The notes beneath the pieces were generated by a model that was not told the origin of the DNA, ran no database searches, and saw only the letters and a program-made list of their open reading frames with translations. From an uncultured Clostridia bacterium (GTDB lineage Bacteria > Bacillota > Clostridia > Christensenellales > Borkfalkiaceae), in assembly GCA_947175325.1 (NCBI GenBank), contig CAMWME010000002.1, forward strand, positions 62,001 to 126,000: a stretch of 64,000 bases of DNA, given 5' to 3'. The translations under genes and the position numbers were made by a program. Of the stretch, positions 1-8,440 are shown piece after piece. Every line of letters begins with the position of its first letter. The first letter of the stretch is position 1.

Positions 1-405
1 AAGCTGCTTGGGTTTTTTGTTGAGCTGAGATTTCAAGTCGAGAATTTCAGCCGCCGCCATAACCTTTCTGTGAATTACTTCTTTATTCTCCTTGCGGAGC
101 GTCAACGAGAACGCCATGTTCTCGTAAATAGTCATGTGTCCGTACAGAGCGTAGTTTTGGAAAACCATCGCTATATCTCTGTCCTTGGGCGGAAGACGGG
201 TACAGTCCTTGCCGTCGATTATAAGCTGGCCGTTGGTGATATCTTCAAGCCCCGCTACCATTCTTAGCGTCGTGGACTTGCCGCAGCCCGAGGGGCCTAC
301 GAGGACTATAAACTCGCCGTCGGCGATATCGAGGTTGAAGTCGTAAACCGCTTGTACGCCGCCGTCATAAATTTTGTCAATGTGTTGCAAATTTACGTCA
401 GGCAT
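1..405 (-). CDS. Sugar ABC transporter ATP-binding protein (MsmX/UgpC type), partial
   Basis: This is the N-terminal 135 residues of a CUT1-type ABC ATPase that runs off the left edge of the window. Reading the minus strand from the ATG at 405, I see the Walker A motif GPSGCGKST and the Q-loop segment [17 protein letters not shown]. The ABC signature and Walker B lie outside. The start overlaps the stop of the upstream membrane gene by 8 bp, so it is the last visible gene of the importer operon. It probably energises the two permeases at 4.4-6.4 kb. A second complete ATPase of the same type is at 14.3 kb. It is not in the ORF track because it lacks a stop in the window. Confidence 0.9.
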   Translation of the reverse strand, partial: MPDVNLQHIDKIYDGGVQAVYDFNLDIADGEFIVLVGPSGCGKSTTLRMVAGLEDITNGQLIIDGKDCTRLPPKDRDIAMVFQNYALYGHMTIYENMAFSLTLRKENKEVIHRKVMAAAEILDLKSQLNKKPKQL

Positions 406-1045
406 CTACTTCACCCCCTACGTTTTCTTCCTTTTTGAGTTCGGCGTTTAAATCTACTTCGCCGGCTTCTACCTTTTTAACGAAGTCTTCAACGGACTTA
501 GCACGGATATAGCCGATTATTGCAGACGCGATTATGCACGCGCCCGAAGCCGCAAGACAAACCGTCATAAAAATGAACGTGCCCGTCGTGATAGCCGCGC
601 CGCCGAATTCAACTCCTACGATGTGGCAGTAAGCCGTTTCGGTTATGCCCGCAAGAGGCAACCAGAAAATTCTTACAATCTGCATTCCGCCTATGATAAG
701 CTGGAACGGGAACATTTTTCTGTTATAATTCTTTACTTGTTCCGAGAAAAGGAACACGAACAGAAGGAAGAAAAGATTGTAAATAACGTCGATGGCAATA
801 GGCCATTTATAATAGAAGTTGTTGTTTTTAACTTGCGCGTACAAAACGAGGAAGTAAAGACAGCCCAGCGCAAGCCCCAAAAGGGCAAGGTTGGCGCCAA
901 ACTTATTCTTTTTATAGCGCATTATATCGTTTTGAATAACGGGGTTTTTAGGCTGTTTAACCTTTTTGGTTTCTGCCACTGCAACCTCGTCGGTGTTTAC
1001 AATTTCAACGTTTTCGATTTCTACGGGGTCGATATTGTTCGTCAT
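398..1045 (-). CDS. Hypothetical four-helix membrane protein in sugar ABC operon
   Basis: I do not recognise this 215-aa protein. About 45 polar residues at the N-terminus precede four hydrophobic segments (near residues 52-70, 80-100, 114-134 and 150-178), then a charged C-terminal tail. It lies between the binding-protein gene and the ATPase gene of the importer. It overlaps the upstream membrane gene by 4 bp (ATGA) and the ATPase by 8 bp, so it is translationally coupled to both. The position suggests an accessory membrane subunit of the importer, or a protein made in fixed ratio with it. That role is inference only. Confidence 0.75.
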   Translation of the reverse strand: MTNNIDPVEIENVEIVNTDEVAVAETKKVKQPKNPVIQNDIMRYKKNKFGANLALLGLALGCLYFLVLYAQVKNNNFYYKWPIAIDVIYNLFFLLFVFLFSEQVKNYNRKMFPFQLIIGGMQIVRIFWLPLAGITETAYCHIVGVEFGGAAITTGTFIFMTVCLAASGACIIASAIIGYIRAKSVEDFVKKVEAGEVDLNAELKKEENVGGEVDA

Positions 1046-1662
1046 ACCGTTTCACCTCCCGCAACTACGCCGTTTGAAAGGAGCTGTTTCTCTCCCTTCA
1101 TAAGCATTATTTTCCAAACCATATTTAATACGAGTATGATTGAAGCCACGATGACAATCGCGTATACTGCAAACCCGATATCAAACCATAAGGTAGATTC
1201 GGAGTAATGAGGTTCAATCAACGGGTCGTCCAAAAGTACTTTCCAAGCCGCAAAGTCGACTTTTAAGAACTCGCTGCGCCAGTGAATGTTCATTATAATA
1301 CAAACGACTGACATAACGATATTGCCGCCCGCGCACAAGCCGGTTGCAACGTAGTTGGAAACGTAATAGTTTCTTCTTTTATTGCACGCCGTGATATATA
1401 AAAGGACTGCAAGCAAAATCATTGCTATGCCGAAATACATCATCATCGTGTTGAAGGGCTGCATTTCGTCGTACAAAAGAGCGTCGTTTAAACCGTCATC
1501 CGCCGGAAACTTGGACTCGCGACCGCTAAGCTTTATGTTTATACTTTGACCAAGCTCGGAAAGCGAACCCGTCATATAGCAGAAAGCGTACAAAAGCGCC
1601 AATGCGCCCACGATAATCATTACGAGGCACATCCACTTTTGAAATTTCATCTGAGCTTTCAT
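1042..1662 (-). CDS. Hypothetical four-helix membrane protein in sugar ABC operon
   Basis: This 206-aa protein is of unknown function. Hydrophobic stretches fall near residues 11-31, 70-92, 98-125 and 160-190. A soluble loop lies between helices 1 and 2 (about residues 33-68) and probably faces outside. It follows the binding-protein gene and is coupled by a 4-bp overlap to the next membrane gene, so the two are likely made together. It is not a recognisable ABC permease: it has no EAA loop. The same-size four-helix layout in both neighbours suggests they may be distant paralogues or partners. Confidence 0.75.
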   Translation of the reverse strand: MKAQMKFQKWMCLVMIIVGALALLYAFCYMTGSLSELGQSINIKLSGRESKFPADDGLNDALLYDEMQPFNTMMMYFGIAMILLAVLLYITACNKRRNYYVSNYVATGLCAGGNIVMSVVCIIMNIHWRSEFLKVDFAAWKVLLDDPLIEPHYSESTLWFDIGFAVYAIVIVASIILVLNMVWKIMLMKGEKQLLSNGVVAGGETV

Positions 1663-1688
1663 ATCTCATTCTCCCCGAAAGTTTTAAA

Positions 1689-1719
1689 TTGCGCCCGCAC
1701 CCGAACGGCACGGGCGCAA
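1689..1719 (-). terminator. Strong intercistronic stem-loop after binding-protein gene
   Basis: TTGCGCCCG pairs perfectly with CGGGCGCAA across a 13-nt loop. On the minus strand it follows the binding-protein stop and is succeeded by an AT-rich but imperfect U-tract (ATTTAAAACTTT). It probably works as a partial terminator or 3'-end stabiliser that keeps binding-protein mRNA above that of the downstream membrane and ATPase genes. Confidence 0.6.
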
Positions 1720-1761
1720 CTTTGACTTTTAAACTGTTAAATTATTTTTACAAAACCCAAA

Positions 1762-4362
1762 TTAGTTAGCGGATTTAAGATAATTCCAATACTTCTGAGC
1801 GTTTTGCCAGCCGCGAGCGTAAACGTCCTCTCTCGTCTGAGCTTTCTTCGTAGAAGACATATATTCTACAAGCGCGTCAACGGTAGAGAAGTTGTAAGTG
1901 ATATCTTGCTGGAAGTGCTGATTAGGATGCTCTGCATCAACGCCTTCCTTAACGCCTTGAAGAATTACGGAGTTGAAGATGCTGAGGAATTCCTTATCGC
2001 CGGACTTTTTAGCTTCGCCCGAGAGATACTTGATATCCATCATATCGGAAGCGTTAAGCGTGCTGACGTAGCTTGCGGGGGTAGGAAGTCCGGTAGGAAC
2101 GCAGGTGTACCACCAGTTGTTTTCGTCCATCTTCAAAGACATTCCTCTTACAACGGTGTAGCCGCTTTCGGTCTTGTTGGAAAGAGCCGCCGCAACCTTT
2201 GCGGAACCTGCCTTACCACATGCGGAAGTAAGCTGGTCTTCGAACGCTTGGCTCTTTACGCCTACGGGAAGGGTTGAACCGATAAGGAAACGAGCGTAGT
2301 TGGTGAAGTTGAGTTTTGCACCGTTTACGTTCTTGGGAAGGTCTGCAGTTGAACCGGTAACGCCCGCCTTACCTTTGAACGACTCGTAAACGGTGTCCGT
2401 AATTTTAGGAGCAACCGTGCCCTTATAGTCGTAACCTTGATACTTAACGCCCTTATAGGTGAAGTAGTTTTCGGGAACGTCTTTGCCGTTTTCGTCCTTC
2501 TTCGTCTTGGGGTCGGTCTGTACGTCACCGTACCAGAAGCCGTTCTTGCCCGCTGCGTTCTCTGCCATAGGGCCGAAGGTGGAAACGATTTGTCCGTCCT
2601 CGGAATACAAGTAGTCAACGAACTGTAAAGCAGCCTTAAGCTTAGCTTTGTCGGAAGTAAGGTTGCCGTTTAATGCAAGACCGGAGGTCTTGGTTGAACG
2701 CCAGCTTTCGGTGAAGCGGAAGTATTCGTCCGCATCGGTTTTGCCGTTTGCGTTTACGTCCCACTGCGATACGGGGGTAAGGATGGGTGCGAAGTTATAA
2801 TCGTCGGGAATGTTCTTACCCGTTGCGCCTTGGCCGTAGAAACCGTTAAGAGTCTGCGTCTGGCAGTAGTCGTACATCATAAAGGTTTCGGTACTCTTGT
2901 AGCCCGTATCGTCATCGAACTTACCGATACCCGAATAATCTTCAACCAAGCCTTCTTCCGTAAGCTTGCTGAACTTGTTAAGTGCTTCGTAGAAAGCCTT
3001 ATCGTTTCTTCCGTCCTGCAAGTTGCCGGCTGCGTCTATATAGGTGTATTCCAAACGGGAATCTGCGCCGCGTGCGCCGTAGAGCTGGCAAGCAAGACGA
3101 ACCATATCGGGGGTTCTGTCGTTTTTACCGGTACGGGGAGCGATGCCGTAAAGTCTGGTTGCACCGCTTACGTCCTTAGAAAGAAGGCTGCTCTGGTTGG
3201 TCATCGCGCAACGGAGAATTGCAACGAGGTCGTCAACGTCCCAAGCTGCGTCGTAGCCGTTGAAGAGGTTGGAACGCTTATCAGCCGCGTAGTAAGATTC
3301 TGCGCCGATTTCACCGGTCTTGGTGTAGCAAGCGTCAACGTATGCGCGGAACAGAGCCACGAGCTTGTCGCCCGTAACGGAAGGGTTAGCCGTCATAGCG
3401 TCGTTCATAATATCGATTATGTTGCCGCTTGCAAGGTTTGCGCTCGCCTTGCCGGAAGCTGCAAGATATGCGGAGTTAAGATTGGAGCCCGCCTTGTTGA
3501 CTTCCGTCTTTGCGTTGTCGTAGTTCTTATATACTTTGCCAACGGTCTTGTAGGTGCCGTCCTCTACGGTAACGGGTATTTCAAGTGCGCCGGTCTTGGG
3601 CATGAATGCGTCAACCGCTACGCTCTTGCCAAGCGCCGTGCTGCCTTCCAAAACGGTATCGCCGTTGAGGAGTTTGTCAGCCATGTCTTGACGGATGATG
3701 CAATATCTTTCGATATCGTCGTTACCGTCGAAGTAAGGCGCAATGTAAAGGGCCTTGCCCTTGCCGTTCGTCGTGCTCATACCGTCTTGCAAAAGCGAGA
3801 GGTAAACGACGGGGTTTTCTTTAAGGAAGTTATTGAAGTTGGGCATATATTCAAGGTAGTCCGCAAGGTTCAAAATATTTGTACCCGCAGCAGCCTTTTC
3901 AACCGCTTTCGAAAGGTCGGTCGTGAACATATCCGTCTGAGCGTAAGGCAATTTACCTTCGCCGTTGATAAGTGCTCCAAGGTTATCGCTGGTCTTCTTG
4001 GGCGCTTCTGCGAAACAGTCGTTCCATTTAATTTGAAGGTCTTTACCCATCTGTGCCCAAGCGGGTTTCATATCGCCGCCTTGATAGGTGTTGCCGTCTG
4101 CAAGCGAGTAGGTTGAACCCGATGCAAACGCCGTTGCGTGAACGTCCTTTTCGTGACCGATTGCGATATTGAGGGTTACTTGGGAATCTCTGTTATACGC
4201 CGAGTAATCAAGGTTGCCGTTCGCGTCGAACACGTTCCACTTTTCAAGGTCTACCTTGCCGTTATTGGGGTCGTCTTTATTACAAGCCGCAAGGGGAACT
4301 ACCATTGCTCCTGCCATAACGGTTGCAATCACCGCCATAGCGATTTTTTTGTTTTTGTTCAT
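1762..4362 (-). CDS. Extracellular solute-binding lipoprotein of CUT1 sugar importer
   Basis: This 866-aa protein starts with a lipoprotein signal peptide ending in the lipobox LAAC (Cys27), so it is anchored on the outer face of the membrane. It is much larger than typical family 1 binding proteins (about 430-550 aa) but has the same flavour as the LipO/YtcQ group that pairs with LplB/LplC-like permeases, which are its immediate upstream neighbours. The setting in a pectin locus makes oligogalacturonides or related oligouronides the likely ligand; that is inference. A stem-loop precedes the gene and another follows it, consistent with extra expression of the binding protein. Confidence 0.88.
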   Translation of the reverse strand: MNKNKKIAMAVIATVMAGAMVVPLAACNKDDPNNGKVDLEKWNVFDANGNLDYSAYNRDSQVTLNIAIGHEKDVHATAFASGSTYSLADGNTYQGGDMKPAWAQMGKDLQIKWNDCFAEAPKKTSDNLGALINGEGKLPYAQTDMFTTDLSKAVEKAAAGTNILNLADYLEYMPNFNNFLKENPVVYLSLLQDGMSTTNGKGKALYIAPYFDGNDDIERYCIIRQDMADKLLNGDTVLEGSTALGKSVAVDAFMPKTGALEIPVTVEDGTYKTVGKVYKNYDNAKTEVNKAGSNLNSAYLAASGKASANLASGNIIDIMNDAMTANPSVTGDKLVALFRAYVDACYTKTGEIGAESYYAADKRSNLFNGYDAAWDVDDLVAILRCAMTNQSSLLSKDVSGATRLYGIAPRTGKNDRTPDMVRLACQLYGARGADSRLEYTYIDAAGNLQDGRNDKAFYEALNKFSKLTEEGLVEDYSGIGKFDDDTGYKSTETFMMYDYCQTQTLNGFYGQGATGKNIPDDYNFAPILTPVSQWDVNANGKTDADEYFRFTESWRSTKTSGLALNGNLTSDKAKLKAALQFVDYLYSEDGQIVSTFGPMAENAAGKNGFWYGDVQTDPKTKKDENGKDVPENYFTYKGVKYQGYDYKGTVAPKITDTVYESFKGKAGVTGSTADLPKNVNGAKLNFTNYARFLIGSTLPVGVKSQAFEDQLTSACGKAGSAKVAAALSNKTESGYTVVRGMSLKMDENNWWYTCVPTGLPTPASYVSTLNASDMMDIKYLSGEAKKSGDKEFLSIFNSVILQGVKEGVDAEHPNQHFQQDITYNFSTVDALVEYMSSTKKAQTREDVYARGWQNAQKYWNYLKSAN

Positions 4363-4390
4363 CTTTTTTCTCCTTATATTTTTGTTTTAG

Positions 4391-4405
4391 ACGGGTCTTG
4401 CCCGT
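4391..4405 (-). other. Small intercistronic stem-loop before binding-protein gene
   Basis: ACGGG and CCCGT form a 5-bp stem with a 5-nt loop between the permease stop and the binding-protein ribosome site. There is no U-tract on the minus strand, so it is more likely an RNA-processing or stabilising hairpin than a terminator. Confidence 0.4.
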
Positions 4406-4421
4406 AGAAACCTGATTGAAA

Positions 4422-5342
4422 TTATTCCTTTACGCCGCCCATATTTACGCCCTTTGCAAAGTACTTTTGTATGAAGGGGTAAATTGCAAGAATGGGAATT
4501 ACCGCGCAAACTACCATCGAATATACTACTGAAATAGCTGAGAAGTTGGGGTACAAATCCGACCAGTTGCCCATATAGAGCTCGTCACCCTTACCGGAAA
4601 TGGTCGTGTATTTATCGATATAGTCTCTGATATAAACTTGAATGGGCCATGAATACTGCTGACCGGTCATTACCTTGTACGACCAGAAGTAGCCGTTCCA
4701 ACGGGAAATACCGAAAAACAACGCTACGGTTGCGATGGTCGCTTTGCTCATAGGAAGGTAAACTTTGGTAAGTATCTGCATTTCGGTTGCGCCGTCTATT
4801 CTTGCCGCCTCCTCTATTTCGGAGGGAACGCCCTCGAAGGAGTTTCTAAGTAAGATTATGTTGGTCGCGTTCATACCCATCGCAAGAACGACCGTCCACT
4901 TTAAGTCGTGTATGCCGATAGAGTCGAAAATCGAAATCGTGTTTTGGTAGTTGGTGAACTGGGGAATGATACCCGCCGAGAACCACATCGTGAATACGAG
5001 GAAGAAGTTCCAGCCGCGTCTGCCCAAAAGTCTTTTCTTCGAGAGTGCGTACGCACCGAGTATGGAATAACCCAAAGCCCAAATGGTACCTAAGAAGGTT
5101 ACGAAAAGGGTGTTGGAGTAGTTAAGCCAGAACATGTTGTCCTTTAAAACCGAAACGAAAGCTTCGCCTTGAACTTCAACGGGCCACAAAATAACCTTAC
5201 CGCTGTTTACCGCGTCAGAGGAGCTGAAAGCCGACGAAAGCGCGTAAATTAAGGGGTATACGCAAAGAAGGGCGAAAACTATAAGTACGAAGTAAGCTAC
5301 TATTTTGAATATAAGCTCTGAAACTTCTGTTTTTCTTTTCAT
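4422..5342 (-). CDS. Sugar ABC transporter permease (LplC/YtcP type)
   Basis: This is a CUT1 inner-membrane permease subunit with six predicted helices and the EAA loop EAARIDGATEMQI that contacts the ATPase. The ORF track extends it to 354 aa. I chose the ATG at 5342 (MKRKTEVSE, 306 aa) because it follows the upstream permease stop by 14 bp, has an AGGGGG ribosome site, and gives the normal family length; the extra 48 residues would overlap the previous gene. It forms the translocation pore with the neighbouring LplB-type permease. The substrate is probably an oligogalacturonide, inferred from context. Confidence 0.92.
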   Translation of the reverse strand: MKRKTEVSELIFKIVAYFVLIVFALLCVYPLIYALSSAFSSSDAVNSGKVILWPVEVQGEAFVSVLKDNMFWLNYSNTLFVTFLGTIWALGYSILGAYALSKKRLLGRRGWNFFLVFTMWFSAGIIPQFTNYQNTISIFDSIGIHDLKWTVVLAMGMNATNIILLRNSFEGVPSEIEEAARIDGATEMQILTKVYLPMSKATIATVALFFGISRWNGYFWSYKVMTGQQYSWPIQVYIRDYIDKYTTISGKGDELYMGNWSDLYPNFSAISVVYSMVVCAVIPILAIYPFIQKYFAKGVNMGGVKE

Positions 5343-5356
5343 TACTTTTATCCCCC

Positions 5357-6448
5357 TTAGTACAGCGAAACGTCCGAAGCCGTTCTTGCAATTTTGTTCG
5401 CGCCGATAACCAAAATCATACCGATTAAGTTGTTCAACATTTCTGCCGCCGTACCCATTGCCTTTCTGTCTTGCTGGTTCGACCACTCGTTTGCGAGGGT
5501 TGAAACGGTGTGCGCCACTTCGTAGTTCGCGTCTTTACCCTCGATTGCGGGGCCTTCACCTAACAAGAGGTAAATCTTTTCGTAGCCTACGGAAAGGAGC
5601 GAGCCGATTTTCATTATAAGCATAATTACGACGGTTGAAAGGATGCTGGGGATAACTACGTAACGCATCTGCGCCATCTTGCCCGCGCCGTCGATTTGCG
5701 CCGCCTCGTACGAGGTGGGCGAAACCGCAATAACCGCCGCGAAGAATACTATACTGTCGTAGCCTGCGTGCTCCCACAAGTCGGTTATAATGTATATCGC
5801 CCTATAATATTTGGTGGTATATACGAGGCCGTTGCTGACCAAGCTGTCGCTTGCGCCGAACCATTGGAAAACTTTCGATACGATACCGACCGATTGCTCG
5901 TCGGGTGAACCGCCGTTGCCTCTGAAAAGCATTAAAACGAGCGAGGTTACGATAACGGTCGAGAGGAACTTGGGAAGGTAAACGCAAACTTGCATTATAC
6001 TTCTTACAACGTTCGATTTAACTTCGTTAAAGAACAGCGCCAAAATTATAGGCATAGGGAAGCCGAACAAAAGCCCGTAGAACGCAGTCGTAAACGTGTT
6101 TCTGAACGCGCGCCAGAACTGCCAACTGTACGTCGGGTCGCTGAACAGCTGTTCGAAGTACCGTAAACCCGTCCAAGACATTGACGCAACGGTACCGTGC
6201 TCGTTCGCCGTAGTGGGGTTTTTAAAGCAGCCCATAAGCTCGTACATGGGCATATACTTCCAAAGGAAATATACGAGTACCATAGGTACGAGCATAATGT
6301 AGAGTCGCCAATCCTTTAAAATCGTCCACCCCGTATTCTTCCATCTGTTCCGCTCAGTTTCGTCCCTTACCTTCTGTTCGTCCGCCATCGAATAGGTGCC
6401 GGTTTCTTCATTGTAGATAAGGAAGTCATCACATTTGAGTTTGAACAT
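5357..6448 (-). CDS. Sugar ABC transporter permease (LplB type)
   Basis: This 363-aa CUT1 permease has a roughly 45-residue polar N-terminal extension, then six hydrophobic segments and the EAA motif EAAQIDGAGKMAQMRY in the loop before the last helices. LplB-type permeases often carry such an N-terminal extension. It is the upstream partner of the LplC-type permease, 14 bp apart. It is second in an operon that starts with the 246-aa membrane protein and continues to the binding protein and ATPase. Confidence 0.92.
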   Translation of the reverse strand: MFKLKCDDFLIYNEETGTYSMADEQKVRDETERNRWKNTGWTILKDWRLYIMLVPMVLVYFLWKYMPMYELMGCFKNPTTANEHGTVASMSWTGLRYFEQLFSDPTYSWQFWRAFRNTFTTAFYGLLFGFPMPIILALFFNEVKSNVVRSIMQVCVYLPKFLSTVIVTSLVLMLFRGNGGSPDEQSVGIVSKVFQWFGASDSLVSNGLVYTTKYYRAIYIITDLWEHAGYDSIVFFAAVIAVSPTSYEAAQIDGAGKMAQMRYVVIPSILSTVVIMLIMKIGSLLSVGYEKIYLLLGEGPAIEGKDANYEVAHTVSTLANEWSNQQDRKAMGTAAEMLNNLIGMILVIGANKIARTASDVSLY

Positions 6449-6514
6449 TGAAAATTTTCCTCCATATCACTTAAAATTAAGTAAATATACAAAAAGCCAA
6501 AGCTTTAATTGCCG

Positions 6515-7255
6515 TTATCTGCTTTCGGGCGGGTATTCGTCGCGTAGGTCAATACCATCGCCCTCTTCTTCTTTGCCGCTGTAATCGTGAAGCTTTTTCA
6601 ACTCTTCCTCGTCAAGCTCGGTATAGCCCGCCCAAACTTCGTCCTTGGGGGTCTTTGCCTCTTCCTTTTGGCGCGCAACGCGTTTTAAGTAAGTTTTTTG
6701 GTCCTCAAGCATTCCGTCGACACGGCGCAATATGAGTAGCGCGATTATTGCAAAAACTATGTTTAAGCTTTCGGTAAAGAAGTAAGAACCTATCGCTTCC
6801 ACGAAGCCCGTGCCGAAGCACATTGCCGCGAACGTCCTTCCGAAAAGAACCAAAACGAACGCGACGGCGGGGTAAATCAAAGTTAAATACCACTTGGAAA
6901 AAAGTTTTTCCTTGGGAATAAGCTTGAATAAAAACCAGCTTAAAAGCAAAAACGAATTGCCGACCGAGTAAATTATATATTCTTCATACCCCACGGTTTG
7001 GAAAACGCTTAAAAACGCACAGTACAGCACGCCGTGCAATACGGGGAATATCGCCGCAAGGAAGTTCCAACGAACCAAAACTATCAGCGAAACCGTAAAC
7101 ATTAACGAAACCGCAAACAGCATATCGGGGAACCATTTCTTTATGGCAAATACGTTCACCGCCTCCAACGCCGCCATAATCACCATAAACAACAGAATAT
7201 CGACCAGTTTATATTGATTATATGAAACGACGCCGGTAATGTTTGATTTTTTCAT
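6515..7255 (-). CDS. Hypothetical multi-helix membrane protein, first gene of importer operon
   Basis: This 246-aa protein has about six hydrophobic segments within residues 15-175 and a long charged, mostly acidic cytoplasmic tail (residues 180-246). It resembles the YesL class of small membrane proteins found next to LplB/LplC importers, but I cannot prove membership. It is the first gene after the promoter at 7320-7348. There is no good Shine-Dalgarno in front of the ATG, only an AT-rich leader, so translation initiation may be weak or regulated. Function is unknown; transporter-associated is inference from position. Confidence 0.75.
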   Translation of the reverse strand: MKKSNITGVVSYNQYKLVDILLFMVIMAALEAVNVFAIKKWFPDMLFAVSLMFTVSLIVLVRWNFLAAIFPVLHGVLYCAFLSVFQTVGYEEYIIYSVGNSFLLLSWFLFKLIPKEKLFSKWYLTLIYPAVAFVLVLFGRTFAAMCFGTGFVEAIGSYFFTESLNIVFAIIALLILRRVDGMLEDQKTYLKRVARQKEEAKTPKDEVWAGYTELDEEELKKLHDYSGKEEEGDGIDLRDEYPPESR

Positions 7256-7319
7256 AAAAATTTAGTAAGAAACAATACGAAAGGGTAAAAAAGTATAGAA
7301 TTTCACATTTAGCTAACTA

Positions 7320-7348
7320 ATTATAACATGCAAGGTTTTAAATTGCAA
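7320..7348 (-). promoter_or_regulatory. Promoter of importer operon
   Basis: On the minus strand TTGCAA, a 17-bp spacer and TATAAT preceded by TGT form an extended -10 promoter. Transcription would begin about 60 bp upstream of the 246-aa membrane gene. Its -35 lies 11 bp from the -35 of the divergent pectinesterase promoter, so one regulator could control both. Confidence 0.75.
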
Positions 7349-7359
7349 TACTTTTTTTA

Positions 7360-7387
7360 TTGTTTCACGAAAAATTTGTGATATAAT
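7360..7387 (+). promoter_or_regulatory. Promoter of pectinesterase gene
   Basis: TTGTTT, a 16-bp spacer and TATAAT with the extended TGA element lie upstream of the GTG start at 7438. It is back to back with the importer promoter, giving a compact divergent control region between 7313 and 7395. Confidence 0.72.
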
Positions 7388-7437
7388 AGATATCGTAAAA
7401 CCATACTAAACCCGTAAAAATTTTAAGGAGCAGCCGA

Positions 7438-8376
7438 GTGAAAATTCTCCGTTTAACCCCGAAAGACGATTTACAATACATATTGGATACGCTCACCGAG
7501 CCGACCACCATATATCTTGCATCGGGAACGTACAAGCAGAAAATACTAGTCGCCGCAAGCGACGTTACGATTATTGGCGAGGGCCGTGAAACAACGGTTA
7601 TTACCTACGACGATTACGCCAAGAAAATACACGCCGACGGCAAGGAATACGTTACCTTCCGCACCTACACCTTGTGCGTTACGGGCGAAAGAGTTCGGCT
7701 TGAAAATCTGACGGTGGAAAATTCCAATACCGACCCCGCAACCGTCGGACAGTGCGTTGCGCTTTCGGTAAACGCGAAGTCCTTCTACGCGAAAAATATC
7801 GACTTGAAGTCCACGCAAGACACGCTTTTTACGTACCCCTTCCCCGACGATTTGGTGGTGCGCTACCAAGGGTTTATTCCCGATAAGCAGCTTTACGCCG
7901 AAGGGCACTCCTTGCATATTTTCGAGGACTGCCGCATCTACGGCACGGTGGACTTTATTTTCGGCTGTGCGGAGGCGTACTTTAAAAACTGCAAGATAAT
8001 TTCAATTCACGATAGCCGTGAAATAGGCTTCGTTGCCGCGCCCGCCCACCCCCTTGCGGAAGAACACGGGTTTATATTTTTAGACTGCGAAATTCTTTCG
8101 GACGGAGCGAAGAAGGCAACCAACTTCCTTGCAAGACCTTGGCGCGACTTCGGCAAATGCACTTTTATAAACTGCAAGGTTGACGGGCATATCAACCCCG
8201 AACTTTTCGATAAATGGAACGACACCGAGCGCGACAAAACGGCGAGATTTGCGTACTATAATTTGAATTGCGACTTCACCCCCGCCCCCGTAAAATGGAG
8301 CAAGGAGCTTAGCGAGTACGAGGTAAAACAAATTATATCGCGCTTTGATACGAAAATTAAAGAATATATTAAATAA
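7438..8376 (+). CDS. Cytoplasmic pectinesterase (CE8 family)
   Basis: This 312-aa right-handed beta-helix enzyme removes methyl esters from pectic uronides. Family motifs are clear: QDTLF (127-131), GTVDFIFG with the catalytic aspartate (169-176) and RPWRDFG (233-239). Translation starts at GTG, placed 7 nt after a good AAGGAG site. There is no signal peptide, so it should act inside the cell on imported methylated oligogalacturonides rather than on polymer. It is the only plus-strand gene in the pectin region and faces away from the importer operon across shared promoters. A bidirectional terminator follows. Confidence 0.93.
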   Translation: MKILRLTPKDDLQYILDTLTEPTTIYLASGTYKQKILVAASDVTIIGEGRETTVITYDDYAKKIHADGKEYVTFRTYTLCVTGERVRLENLTVENSNTDPATVGQCVALSVNAKSFYAKNIDLKSTQDTLFTYPFPDDLVVRYQGFIPDKQLYAEGHSLHIFEDCRIYGTVDFIFGCAEAYFKNCKIISIHDSREIGFVAAPAHPLAEEHGFIFLDCEILSDGAKKATNFLARPWRDFGKCTFINCKVDGHINPELFDKWNDTERDKTARFAYYNLNCDFTPAPVKWSKELSEYEVKQIISRFDTKIKEYIK

Positions 8377-8400
8377 TTTTGTAGAATGTTGTAACGAAAA

Positions 8401-8427
8401 AAGCGGGAGCGCAAACGCGCCCCGCTT
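8401..8427. terminator. Bidirectional rho-independent terminator
   Basis: AAGCGGG and CCCGCTT form the stem; T-rich runs lie on both sides (TTATTTTTATTT on plus, TTTTTTCG on minus). It sits between the convergent pectinesterase and zinc-ribbon genes and can end both transcripts. Confidence 0.8.
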
Positions 8428-8440
8428 TATTTTTATTTAA

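Noticed and set aside
2830-4116. 428-aa plus-strand ORF
   Set aside because: Antisense shadow of the 866-aa binding-protein gene; no ribosome site and no recognisable domain.
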